DNA of 64,000 bases, taken from the NCBI RefSeq assembly GCF_000152985.1, contig NZ_CH672395.1, positions 3,507,823 through 3,571,822 of the forward strand, written 5' to 3'. The stretch's first letter is position 1; each line of letters begins with the position of its first letter. The notes under the pieces were generated by a model that had not been told where the DNA came from, did no database searches, and was given only the letters and a program-made list of their open reading frames with translations. This document shows, in pieces, positions 49,793 through 56,491 of this stretch. The position numbers and the translations under genes were made by a program. Source of the DNA: Leeuwenhoekiella blandensis MED217 (GTDB lineage Bacteria > Bacteroidota > Bacteroidia > Flavobacteriales > Flavobacteriaceae).

Positions 49793-49944
49793 GGTCTATA
49801 AAACCACCTATTAACAGCTTAAAAGTAATTGAAGTCGCGGTGATATCCAACAAAAACAACACATAAGGCTCACAGACAAAACCTTGATGATTATTGGGAC
49901 GTTTCAGCCAAAACAAGCGTTCATTCTGGACTCTGGTTCTACAA
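49793..49944 (-). mobile_element. IS1182-derived MITE-like element 1
   Basis: A 152-bp internally deleted IS1182-type element. Its left part encodes, on the minus strand, the transposase C-terminus VFVGYHRDFNYF-stop, almost the same as VFVGYRIHFNYF in the complete element at 55338. Its right end, TTCATTCTGGACTCTGGTTC, resembles the right ends of the other copies and is followed by ACGG (49945-49948); AAGG flanks the left end, probably a mutated copy of the duplicated target. No transposase is encoded. Confidence 0.75.
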
Positions 49945-49990
49945 ACGGACACAGGCGTGTCGATCACATGAACGCCAGTTATAAGTTTTA
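49945..49990 (-). repeat. Cassette-type repeat (partial, upstream of DUF3024)
   Basis: On the minus strand TATAACTGGCGTTCATGTG is close to ATAACTAGCGTTCGTGCGG in the repeat at 54508-54569, and continues to CCGTT, interrupted there by MITE element 1. The far side of the element (49783-49792) gives the TTGGCA continuation. Confidence 0.5.
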
Positions 49991-50004
49991 TAAATATTAA
50001 ATGT

Positions 50005-50022
50005 TATTGTATATTTACAATA
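50005..50022 (+). promoter_or_regulatory. Operator-promoter of the Xre/MbcA-RES module
   Basis: A perfect inverted repeat TATTGTA / TACAATA with a four-base spacer lies 23 bp before the antitoxin gene. It contains TATATTTA, close to the -7 consensus, so antitoxin binding would block transcription. Confidence 0.6.
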
Positions 50023-50044
50023 GACAACACGTAAATATCCAATA

Positions 50045-50548
50045 ATGGAAACTAAAGCAAAAACAGCAGGTTCAAATAAAAAACAAGGTTCAGTAAAAGT
50101 CAAAGATGCTAGAAAGGCTGTAGAATCGGTTAAGTTCAGTAAATTCTCCCCATCTTGGGTTGTTGTGCATTCCAAAGACGCTCCTGGATATAAAATGGAA
50201 CTAATAGGCCGTATTAGAGAAGGTGTTAAAAAATCAGATTGGAAACAATTGATTCAATACACAGATTCTACAGAAAAAGAGTTTGAAAATATTCTTCCTG
50301 CATCTATAAGTAGTATGCAAAAGAAAACTGTTTATGGAAAAGAGATATCAGAACGTATTTATGAATTAGCTCGATTATTTGGGTTAGGTTATGAGGTTTT
50401 TGATTCCAAAAAAGACTTTAAAAAATGGTTGATTACTCCATCAAGGACTCTTGGAGGTAAAATTCCATTTGAGCTACTTGATAGTAGTTTTGGCTTTGAA
50501 ATGGTAGAAAATGAAATTGTTAGGATTCAATATAATGTTTATAGCTAA
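50045..50548 (+). CDS. MbcA/ParS/Xre-type antitoxin
   Basis: A 167-residue antitoxin of the Xre-MbcA-ParS type paired with RES toxins. The N-terminal ~25 residues are a disordered Lys-rich tail. The middle HTH region is followed by the C-terminal toxin-binding domain with TPSRTLGGKIPFELLDSSFG and a final IVRIQYNVYS. It neutralises the RES toxin and represses the operon, probably through the palindrome at 50005. Its stop codon overlaps the toxin start by one base (TAATG). Confidence 0.9.
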   Translation: METKAKTAGSNKKQGSVKVKDARKAVESVKFSKFSPSWVVVHSKDAPGYKMELIGRIREGVKKSDWKQLIQYTDSTEKEFENILPASISSMQKKTVYGKEISERIYELARLFGLGYEVFDSKKDFKKWLITPSRTLGGKIPFELLDSSFGFEMVENEIVRIQYNVYS

Positions 50549-51015
50549 TGATTGTTTACAGAGTAGCTAATGTAAAATATAAAGACTCAACATTATCAGG
50601 AATTGGTGCTGAAAAAGTTGGTGGAAGATGGAATTCAGTTGGTACTAGAGCAGTTTATTGTTCAGAAAATATTTCATTAGCTTTATTAGAGTATTATGTT
50701 CATTCTGAAAACATTGCATACCTACCTAAAAAAATATTGATTGCAAAAATTAAGTTTCCAGATGAGTTTGTGATAGAAGAACTAGATGAGTTACCTGAAA
50801 GATGGAGTCAATATCCATATTCTTCGAAAACAACAAAGGTTTTTACAGAAGTAGCAAAAGACATAAATAGATTTGCTTTAAAGGTACCATCTACAATTGT
50901 TAGTCTTGAATCAAATATCATTTTAAATCCTTTATTTAAAGAATTTGGAAAAGTTCAAATAGTAGAGTTCATCGAATTGCCAATTAATGACAGGTTAAAA
51001 AAAGACAAACATTAA
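50548..51015 (+). CDS. RES-domain toxin (NAD+-degrading)
   Basis: A 155-residue RES-domain protein. Family blocks are MIVYRVAN (Arg5, Tyr4 region), GGRWNSVGTRAVYCSE, SLALLEYYVH (the conserved Glu) and the C-terminal PSTIVSLESNIILNP (the Ser and Asn). RES toxins consume NAD+ by phosphorolysis or hydrolysis and arrest growth. All usual catalytic positions appear intact, so the module is likely active. It is coupled to the antitoxin by a stop/start overlap. An IS1182-derived MITE begins 36 bp after its stop. Confidence 0.92.
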   Translation: MIVYRVANVKYKDSTLSGIGAEKVGGRWNSVGTRAVYCSENISLALLEYYVHSENIAYLPKKILIAKIKFPDEFVIEELDELPERWSQYPYSSKTTKVFTEVAKDINRFALKVPSTIVSLESNIILNPLFKEFGKVQIVEFIELPINDRLKKDKH

Positions 51016-51050
51016 TACTATATTCACAAGGTTGATAATTACTACCAATG

Positions 51051-51244
51051 TCAGTCGATTTACAAAACTATCTGTTTCTTGTTTAAAAGTAGTTAAAGAG
51101 GTCTCGATATCCACCAGTGTAAAAAACTTTCCTACCCCCCTCACACCAAAATAAGCAAAACCCGTAGAGCGGAGACCGACAGAATCCAGATAATTATCGA
51201 GACGGTTCAATAAAACAGCATTCATTCTGAGTTCCTGTTATACA
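51051..51244 (-). mobile_element. IS1182-derived MITE-like element 2
   Basis: A 194-bp deleted IS1182-type element flanked by AATG (51047-51050 and 51245-51248), a 4-bp target duplication. The left part reads VFYTGGYRDLFNYF-stop on the minus strand, the transposase C-terminus; the right part begins MNAVLLNRLDNYLD on the same strand, the likely N-terminus, so the middle has been deleted. The right end TTCATTCTGAGTTCCTG resembles that of element 1. Confidence 0.75.
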
Positions 51245-51312
51245 AATGCACACAGGCTGAAACTACCATACCAACGTAGAGATTGTGTAGTTTTCTTTAT
51301 TCCGTTATTCCG
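51245..51312 (-). repeat. Cassette-type repeat (weak) downstream of the ParDE module
   Basis: On the minus strand TACGTTGGTATGG, then GCCTGTGTGCATT up to the MITE, then TTGGTAGT on its other side. It is similar to GCCTGTGTCCGTT / TTGGCA at 49945-49990. The palindrome is less clear than in the copies further right. Confidence 0.4.
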
Positions 51313-51328
51313 TTATTCCGTTATTCTG
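51297..51328. repeat. 8-bp tandem repeat at the end of the toxin gene
   Basis: Four units of TTATTCCG (the last TTATTCTG) lie at 51297-51328 and contain the stop codon of the ParE-type gene. Because the first two units already supply the stop, unit gain or loss would not change the protein. Confidence 0.75.
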
Positions 51329-51612
51329 TTTTTCAAATCCATTTGACCATGTAAAATTCTCGTAATTTCGATTGGACGGTCAATTCTTTTTCGGTAAAAG
51401 ATGATATGTCGATTTGCTTTTAATCCGTAAAGCTCAGATTTGACTCCATCATAGTTTTTTCCCAATTCTGGATTATTAGCTATATCCTGACAAAGATCAA
51501 GAAGCATCTCATAATAGCTGTCAGCTTGATTCTCCGACCAATTTTCGTACGTATATTCCCAGATTCCATTTAAATCAGCTACGGCTTTGTTGGTCAGTTC
51601 GTAGCTAGCCAT
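51313..51612 (-). CDS. RelE/ParE-type toxin
   Basis: A 99-residue RelE/ParE-superfamily toxin. The fold blocks are YELTNKAVADLNGIWEYTY, NPELGKNYDGV, GLKANRHIIFYRK and ITRILHGQMD. The last is typical of the ParE branch, whose members poison DNA gyrase, rather than of ribosome-dependent RelE. It overlaps the antitoxin gene by eight bases and is translated after it. Its C-terminus ends within an 8-bp tandem repeat. Confidence 0.92.
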   Translation of the reverse strand: MASYELTNKAVADLNGIWEYTYENWSENQADSYYEMLLDLCQDIANNPELGKNYDGVKSELYGLKANRHIIFYRKRIDRPIEITRILHGQMDLKNRITE

Positions 51613-51853
51613 TATTTCTACGTTTTGCTTTTAATTCCTCAAGATTTTTTTTTGGATCAAAATCTTGAGCAATTCCACTATCAATCCCTTCTTGAATAGC
51701 ATTTCGTAACGCAATTGCTTTGCTTTCTTCATTTTCTAATAGGCGTAGTCCAGCACGTATTACTTCACTCACATTTTTGTATCGTCCAGCAGAAACTTGG
51801 GTTTGTACAAACTCGTCAAAATAATTTCCTAATGATATCGATGTGTTTTTCAT
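51605..51853 (-). CDS. ParD-type ribbon-helix-helix antitoxin
   Basis: An 82-residue ParD/CopG antitoxin. The N-terminal half is the ribbon-helix-helix (ISLGNYFDEFVQTQVSAGRY and SEVIRAGLRLLENEE), the C-terminal half the toxin-binding tail (DFDPKKNLEELKAKRR). It is first in the operon. A palindromic operator overlaps its promoter at 51870-51890, as usual for autorepressed ParDE modules. Confidence 0.92.
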   Translation of the reverse strand: MKNTSISLGNYFDEFVQTQVSAGRYKNVSEVIRAGLRLLENEESKAIALRNAIQEGIDSGIAQDFDPKKNLEELKAKRRNNG

Positions 51854-51869
51854 AACGTTTTAATTCATT

Positions 51870-51890
51870 CAAATATACCAATTTTTGGTA
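51870..51890 (-). promoter_or_regulatory. ParD operator and -7 element
   Basis: On the minus strand a perfect -7 element TATATTTG (51870-51877) overlaps an inverted repeat TACCAA / TTGGTA (51876-51881 and 51885-51890), 17-37 bp before the parD start. Binding there would block the promoter. Confidence 0.65.
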
Positions 51891-52169
51891 AACTGAAACT
51901 TGTAGACCTGCAGCTTGTTTCTGCTTACGCTATTTTCATTTTTAGGATAAACTGCCTCAGGGCAGGCCCAAGAGGCAAGGGTTGGAAACGAATTTTTAAT
52001 TTCAAGGCAAGCTTCGGAGTATTAAACCCTTTGGCGACGCCAATAAAAATGACCGTGTAAGAAGTATATGGATCAATGCTAACGCACTACCACCCTTTTT
52101 ATCAACAAACTAAAACAAGAAAACCGCTTAGTCTCGAAGCTTCAGGAGGCTTATTTAAGTTTATAATGT
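51891..52169. other. Intergenic region upstream of the ParDE module
   Basis: About 280 bp without a gene between the ParD operator and the repeat after the lipoprotein gene. It contains the second copy of the dispersed 55-bp repeat (51981-52035). The remainder is AT-rich and has no recognisable feature. Confidence 0.4.
51981..52035. repeat. Dispersed intergenic repeat, copy 2
   Basis: Aligns without gaps to 30284-30338, 47 of 55 bases identical by eye. Here the inverted repeat is imperfect (AAGGCAAGCTTCGG). It shares the ending TTAAACCCTTTGGCG. Confidence 0.7.
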
Positions 52170-52218
52170 TATGTTTTACAGTTTTGTGCAACGGTTAGTG
52201 TTATTAGCAAACGGCTTT
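52170..52218 (-). repeat. Cassette-type repeat, short form
   Basis: Directly after the lipoprotein stop the minus strand reads AAAAAGCCGTTTGCTAATAAC, then ACTAACCGTTGCACAA (given in parts). The start matches the AAAGCCAG..AACAA start and the end matches the CCGTTGGCAAC end of the longer repeats, but the central arms are missing. Confidence 0.5.
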
Positions 52219-52797
52219 TTATTCTATTCGTTTGTATTCAAGTCGATTTTTCCAAGTTCGACCATCTAAAAATGCTAGTATTAAAAAGGCTCCTGACCTG
52301 TGATTGGAATAATCCAAAATCAGATTTTCGTTTTCAGATTTGCTCAATCTCGTTCGTTTAATATCAATCGCTCCAGCAATATAGGGAACTAATAGAAATC
52401 CAGTATTCTTATTTTTTAAATATAAAAATCCGTCTTTTTTAAGTTTTGCGTTAAGCGTTCTTTCTCTAAAAACAGTATCGTTTTCAATGTAGCTTATTCG
52501 AACCCTTTTTTTATTTAAAACCTTAAGTCCGAATTTGTAGTTTTTAAGACTGTCAAGATGTAACGTGTCCTTGATTAGTTTTCGGTCGATTTCTTGAAGA
52601 AAATTATTTCCAGTCCACATTTGTCGGTCAAACTTTTTGAAGGCAGTATCATAGTCAATTTGTTTGATATCATAAACTCCATCTAATTCCGATAAGTTTG
52701 ATTCATTTAGCGGATATGGATTGGTTAAATCCTTATCAAAGGAAGCGCAACCTTGAAGAAGTAAAAACGTAATTAAGTAGTAAAATAAATTTCTCAT
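52219..52797 (-). CDS. Hypothetical lipoprotein (cassette gene)
   Basis: A 192-residue lipoprotein: the signal peptide ends at Cys17 (LLLQGCASF). The mature part is rich in Lys and Asp with alternating beta-strand character (GVYDIKQIDYD, GFLYLKNKNTGFLLVPY) and ends LEYKRIE. I do not recognise a family. It sits alone between two cassette-type repeats with no operon partner. Confidence 0.72.
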   Translation of the reverse strand: MRNLFYYLITFLLLQGCASFDKDLTNPYPLNESNLSELDGVYDIKQIDYDTAFKKFDRQMWTGNNFLQEIDRKLIKDTLHLDSLKNYKFGLKVLNKKRVRISYIENDTVFRERTLNAKLKKDGFLYLKNKNTGFLLVPYIAGAIDIKRTRLSKSENENLILDYSNHRSGAFLILAFLDGRTWKNRLEYKRIE

Positions 52798-52929
52798 TCA
52801 GAACTTTATTAAAGGTTGCACAACCGCACGGTTATGAGTAATTGCGAGGTTTAGCACTTAACTTTGTAAGTTTATTCTAAACTGAAAATCCGCGAGGATT
52901 TTAACGCAGTTCTTTGTTTGCTACTGGCT
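52798..52929 (-). repeat. Cassette-type palindromic repeat
   Basis: 132 bp between two minus-strand genes. It starts AGCCAGTAGCAAACAA just after a stop codon, contains the hairpin AAATCCTCGCGGATTTT, then a GTGCTAAACCTCGCAATTAC arm, and ends CATAACCGTGCGGTTGTGC. It is similar in layout to the repeats at 58831 and 58217. Confidence 0.6.
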
Positions 52930-53382
52930 TTATTCATTTAATTTTATCTCATATCGCTTTGAATTCACGCGCTCAAATAAATCAGCAACTTTTTCTTTTT
53001 CCGTAAAGATTCTTGTTTCTTTTCCACTGCGAATGATTCGCAATTCTTTTAGGTTTTCAGCCAACTCTTGTCTTTTATATTCAGATTGCGGACTGTAGTT
53101 TCCAATCCATCCTAATTTTAAGGCTTGCCCTTTTTTTAATCTACAAGAAACCAGCTTTTTGGTCAAATCAATAATCAATCCCGAACTTTTAATTTCCTTA
53201 AGTTTTGACAGCCAATTCGATTCCATCATTTCTGGATTAGAAACAAACCCTCCGAATACACTTTGTTCAATAAATTGGTATTCAATAATTACTATTTCTT
53301 CACTTGCATTGTAAATAAAGAATTCCGTTTTTATTGAGCAACTCGTTAAGGTCAGAAACAATATCAGTATTAACTTTCTCAT
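52930..53382 (-). CDS. Hypothetical lipoprotein (cassette gene)
   Basis: A 150-residue lipoprotein with lipid Cys15 (LTLTSCSI). The mature domain begins with strands TEFFIYNASEEIVIIEYQF and ends in a basic, helical C-terminus (ERVNSKRYEIKLNE). No family recognised. Like its neighbours it is flanked on both sides by cassette-type repeats and has no obvious partner gene. Confidence 0.72.
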   Translation of the reverse strand: MRKLILILFLTLTSCSIKTEFFIYNASEEIVIIEYQFIEQSVFGGFVSNPEMMESNWLSKLKEIKSSGLIIDLTKKLVSCRLKKGQALKLGWIGNYSPQSEYKRQELAENLKELRIIRSGKETRIFTEKEKVADLFERVNSKRYEIKLNE

Positions 53383-53462
53383 TTTTTCAGCTTGCAGCTA
53401 ACGGTTTGGCTATGCCCAGTGTCCCGAAGGGCATTGCGTGTAGGTGTTATTGTAACCAGTTT
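53383..53462 (-). repeat. Cassette-type palindromic repeat
   Basis: 80 bp between two cassette genes. It begins AACTGGTTACAATAACACC after the upstream stop, has the hairpin AATGCCC..TTCGGGACACT..GGGCAT, and ends AAACCGTTAGCTGCAAGCTG, the shared right boundary. Confidence 0.62.
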
Positions 53463-54227
53463 TTAATTCCATATTCCATTTGATTCAGTCAGAATCATTG
53501 GATCTTTATCTGTAATTAATATTGTTTGTTCGTGTTGCGTTACAAAGCCTCCTTTGTTTCCTATTAGAGTCCAGCCGTCATTCAATTCAACCGCAATTGT
53601 TGAGTTTGTTGAAATAAAAGTTTCTATTGCAACAGTTGTGTTTTTTTTAAATCTTTCTCGATTGGTTCTAACTCTATAATTTAAAATGTTTTCTGGTTCT
53701 TCGTGTAAGCTTCTACCAACTCCGTGACCAGCCAAATTTTTTATTACTTTAAAGCCTGATTTTTTAGCCTCCGTTTCTATTAAATATCCGATTTCAGAAA
53801 TTTTAACTCCACCTTTGATATTTTTAATTGCTTTACGTAAAATATCTTTAGAAGCATTTACAAGAGGTTGGTGGTTATGAATATCTTTTCCTAGAACAAA
53901 AGAACCTCCGTTGTCAGACCAAAATCCATTTAATTCAGCTGATACATCAATATTAATCAAATCGCCTTCTTTTAATATTTTTTTATCAGATGGTATTCCG
54001 TGAGCAGCTTCTTTATTTACACTTATACAAGTGAATCCAGGAAAACCATAAGTTTCAAAAGGTGCTGATTTAGCTCCATAACTTTTTAAAATTTCACCTC
54101 CATAAAGGTCTAATTCTTTAGTTGTCATTCCAACTTTAGCATATTCTCTCATCAATTTTAGTGTAGTACCAACAACTTCACTAATTTTTTTCATTCCTAT
54201 TAATTCTGATTCTTTTGTTATCGACAT
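53463..54227 (-). CDS. map: Methionine aminopeptidase, type I (accessory copy)
   Basis: Removes N-terminal Met from proteins; 254 residues. The five metal ligands are all visible: two Asp in INIDVSAELNGFWSDNGG, His in AGHGVGRSLHEEP, Glu in AIETFIST and Glu in TQHEQTI. The sequence looks functional and complete. It lies inside the cassette array, flanked by repeats, and not in the usual ribosomal-protein operon, so it is probably a second, acquired copy. A role in defence against metAP-inhibiting compounds or in processing of a cassette product is speculative. Confidence 0.93.
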   Translation of the reverse strand: MSITKESELIGMKKISEVVGTTLKLMREYAKVGMTTKELDLYGGEILKSYGAKSAPFETYGFPGFTCISVNKEAAHGIPSDKKILKEGDLINIDVSAELNGFWSDNGGSFVLGKDIHNHQPLVNASKDILRKAIKNIKGGVKISEIGYLIETEAKKSGFKVIKNLAGHGVGRSLHEEPENILNYRVRTNRERFKKNTTVAIETFISTNSTIAVELNDGWTLIGNKGGFVTQHEQTILITDKDPMILTESNGIWN

Positions 54228-54253
54228 TTTTTTGTTTTAATTGGCTACAACGG
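54228..54253 (-). repeat. Right end of a cassette-type repeat (split by MITE 3)
   Basis: On the minus strand CCGTTGTAGCCAATTAAAAC, next to the map start codon. ACGG (54250-54253) is the left target duplication of the MITE that separates it from its other half. Confidence 0.6.
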
Positions 54254-54507
54254 CAGTGGTTCTACAAAACCACCTGTTTATGTTTTTAAAAGTAATTGAA
54301 GTGTATGCGATATCCAAAAGTAACATATAAGCTTCTGTGTGTTTTTCGCTGATTTAAATGAAATGAAAGGTCTACAACCTCAAAACCTGCCTGCCGAAGG
54401 CAGGAACATCTTAAGTTCACCCAAAAACAAACTAATCCCCATAGTAGGCTGACCATCAATCAACCGGTTCAGTGAACACGGCGTTCATGCTAGGTTCTCG
54501 TTCTCCA
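54254..54507 (-). mobile_element. IS1182-derived MITE-like element 3
   Basis: A 254-bp deleted IS1182-type element exactly flanked by the 4-bp duplication ACGG (54250-54253 and 54508-54511). The left part reads YVTFGYRIHFNYF-stop on the minus strand, the transposase C-terminus; the right part reads ATGAACGCCGTGTTCACTGA, the probable N-terminal start. An inner hairpin CCTGCC..GAAGGCAGG lies near 54388-54410. It encodes no transposase and may be moved in trans by the complete copy next door. Confidence 0.8.
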
Positions 54508-54569
54508 ACGGGACGGGCTTTACTGACCGCACGAACGCTAGTTATTCTAGTTATTGCCACCAGTTATTT
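54508..54569 (-). repeat. Left part of a cassette-type repeat (split by MITE 3)
   Basis: After the stop of the NTR-like gene the minus strand reads AACTGGTGGCAATAACTAG, AACTAGCGTTCGTGCGG and CCCGT, then the MITE. Removing the MITE and one ACGG joins it to CCGTTGTAGCC at 54228-54253. Confidence 0.6.
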
Positions 54570-55322
54570 TCAAAGATAGTATTGACTTAAAAAACTCGGA
54601 TTTTCTTTTTCTTTTGGGTAAAAATAAATTCCTATTAATAATTTACTGTCATCAGGAACTTTGTCATTTACTCCTTTGTCAAAACTTGTCCATTCTGTTT
54701 TTTTAATTATCTCAATTAATTTTTTGTCGATTGGGTTTTGAAATCCACTTATTTCAATCACGTTTTTAATACTCAAGTCAGTTGCAAAAGTTATTTCATA
54801 AATCCCATATTTTTTCTCAAGTTCAATTCCTTTGAACTGCTGTAATTCTTTATGAAGTTTCGCTTTTTCTCGATAACTTATTTTGTCCGTAAAATTTATG
54901 TTTTTTGACTTGAAAGTTTTTAGAATGTCTAATTCTCTTTTCTGTCGTTTCTGATTTGTTTTGTTCAAATAAAGTAAACCAGAACACATTCCAATTCCGT
55001 AATTTCCATCTTTGTTTTTACTTGCATAGGCAATTAAATTTGTGTTTTCTGGAATGTAAATATCACAAGAAGTTCCAATTCCATTGTCACTTCTCCCATA
55101 TACATAAATTGATTTTAATCGGTCGCCTTTATACAGCTCATTAATTTTAATATCTGCTCTATATCCGTGTTCATTCTTTTGATTTGGATAGATTTTAATT
55201 ATTGTCACATTAGCAACAAAATCAGATTGAGTATATTTTTCAGTTATTTTCGGCGGATCGCAATCGCAAGCAAAAACTCCAATTGAAAATAGAAAGATTG
55301 TTATTTGCAGGATTTTTTTCAT
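54570..55322 (-). CDS. Secreted TIMP/NTR-like protein (cassette gene)
   Basis: A 250-residue secreted protein. After a signal peptide (residues 1-18, SIGVFA) the mature N-terminus is CDCDPPKITEKYTQSDFVANV, given here in part as CDCDPPKITEK. This CxC start is the mark of the TIMP/netrin-like (NTR) fold, in which the free N-terminal Cys can chelate zinc; a third Cys is in GIGTSCDIYIP and a fourth in GIGMCSG. It may inhibit or bind a metalloprotease or serve another envelope role. The second half has no motif I know. The ATG at 55322 is preferred over a TTG at 55334. Confidence 0.75.
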   Translation of the reverse strand: MKKILQITIFLFSIGVFACDCDPPKITEKYTQSDFVANVTIIKIYPNQKNEHGYRADIKINELYKGDRLKSIYVYGRSDNGIGTSCDIYIPENTNLIAYASKNKDGNYGIGMCSGLLYLNKTNQKRQKRELDILKTFKSKNINFTDKISYREKAKLHKELQQFKGIELEKKYGIYEITFATDLSIKNVIEISGFQNPIDKKLIEIIKKTEWTSFDKGVNDKVPDDSKLLIGIYFYPKEKENPSFLSQYYL

Positions 55323-55337
55323 AATTGGTGGCAACGG
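55323..55337 (-). repeat. Right end of the cassette-type repeat split by IS1182
   Basis: On the minus strand CCGTTGCCACCAATT, the normal right boundary of the repeat, directly upstream of the NTR-like gene. ACGG (55334-55337) is the left target duplication of the IS. Confidence 0.65.
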
Positions 55338-55367
55338 CAGTCTGTCTCAAAACTACCTGTTTATATT

Positions 55368-56459
55368 TTAAAAGTAGTTGAAGTGTATGCGATATCCAAC
55401 AAAAACTGCATATGAGGTGTTTTGAGTTTTTAGTTGAACTAATTCAAGTTTAGAGCTTTTTAAGCCCTTTAGGAGCTTTAAAATACGTAAGAGACTTCGT
55501 TTTATTACTGTCTTGAAGGGGATGCCAAGATTGATTAGCCTTCTAAGATTGTAAGCCAGCAGCATAAGACCTAAATCTGCAGAAGCGGCTTGTAGCCCTC
55601 TTTTGGTAAGGATATGATCAAAGCCCCACTGCCTTTTAATCGTGCCGTAGGGATGCTCAACTAAGGCTTGTCGCTTTTTATACAGGTCACCGCTTTGAGC
55701 AATACGTTTGGCATTATCCTGAATGTTCTGCGTGTACTGACTGCGCTGTATTACCTTTCCATTGATTTTTGAAGTGGTACAGTTCTCCCGCACCGCACAG
55801 GTCTTGCAGGCTTTGGTTTTGTATTGCTTAAAAGTATAATTACGTGCTTTGTACTGGGTCCCGTTAGAGGTTAGTGTATGTCCCTGCGGACAGGTATAAG
55901 TGTCTTGATCTGAGTTATAGTTAAAATACTCTGCGTTGTATCTGGGGTTTGGTGCCTGACTTTTTCTTCCAATAGCAGGTATGGCAACCAAGGTAGCAAT
56001 GCCTAAATGATCTGCTGTATGAAACTCACTTCCGGTGTGATACCCTTTGTCATAAAGGGCGGTGAAGTGGGTTGTGCGTAAGATGGTTTTAGCTCTGGCG
56101 AGCATACCGCCCATTGCTTTTTTATCATTGGCGTTGGTAAGTTTATAATCGATCAGGATTTTATTTTGAGCATCTACGGTGGTTTGTGCAGTGTAGCATA
56201 CTTCGGTAACGGTCCCGCGTACAATTTGATGCCTGCTGTCAGGGTCAGAGGTTGATAGTTGCGGATTGGGAGAAGAGGTATCCTGCTCCAGTTGGTTTTG
56301 TATCTGCTGGTATTTTACACGTTGAGCTTTACGGGTGTGTATTTGCTGTTGTACTTCTTCTTTGTGATCTCCATCAGCATTAGCCAGTTCCCGGTTATGT
56401 TCTTCGAGTTTTTTATCAATGTAATCCAGATGGCGCTGTATCTTCTTTTTGTTGTAGTT
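55368..56459 (-). pseudogene. IS1182 transposase, C-terminal part
   Basis: The C-terminal ~363 residues of an IS1182-family transposase, open from the IS110 boundary (NYNKKKIQRHLDY) to the stop. A Lys/Glu-rich helical insert leads to TVDAQNKILIDYKLTN, the DKGYHTG segment (DDE-type second Asp region), a TCPQGHTL cysteine segment with KACKTCAVRENC, and YGTIKRQWGFDHILTKRG (catalytic Glu region; HPYGTIK). It ends VFVGYRIHFNYF. The N-terminal half lies beyond the IS110, so no full-length enzyme is made unless the IS110 is removed. Confidence 0.85.
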
Positions 56460-56491
56460 ACCTGCCTGTATTCTAAGGTTTATCCAAATTT

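Noticed and set aside
49782-49967. A minus-strand 61-codon open frame after the DUF3024 gene
   Set aside because: It covers MITE-like element 1. In the right frame the bases read VFVGYHRDFNYF before a stop, an IS1182 transposase end.
50995-51225. A minus-strand 76-codon open frame (MNAVLLNRLDNYLD...) with a C-terminal hydrophobic stretch
   Set aside because: It overlaps the RES toxin's end and lies over the IS1182-derived element 51051-51244. The other frame of the same bases gives the transposase C-terminus (GYRDLFNYF), so the open frame is a relic, not a gene.
51297-51328. Phase variation by the 8-bp tandem repeat in the ParE-type gene
   Set aside because: The stop codon is already formed by the first two units, so gain or loss of units leaves the protein unchanged.
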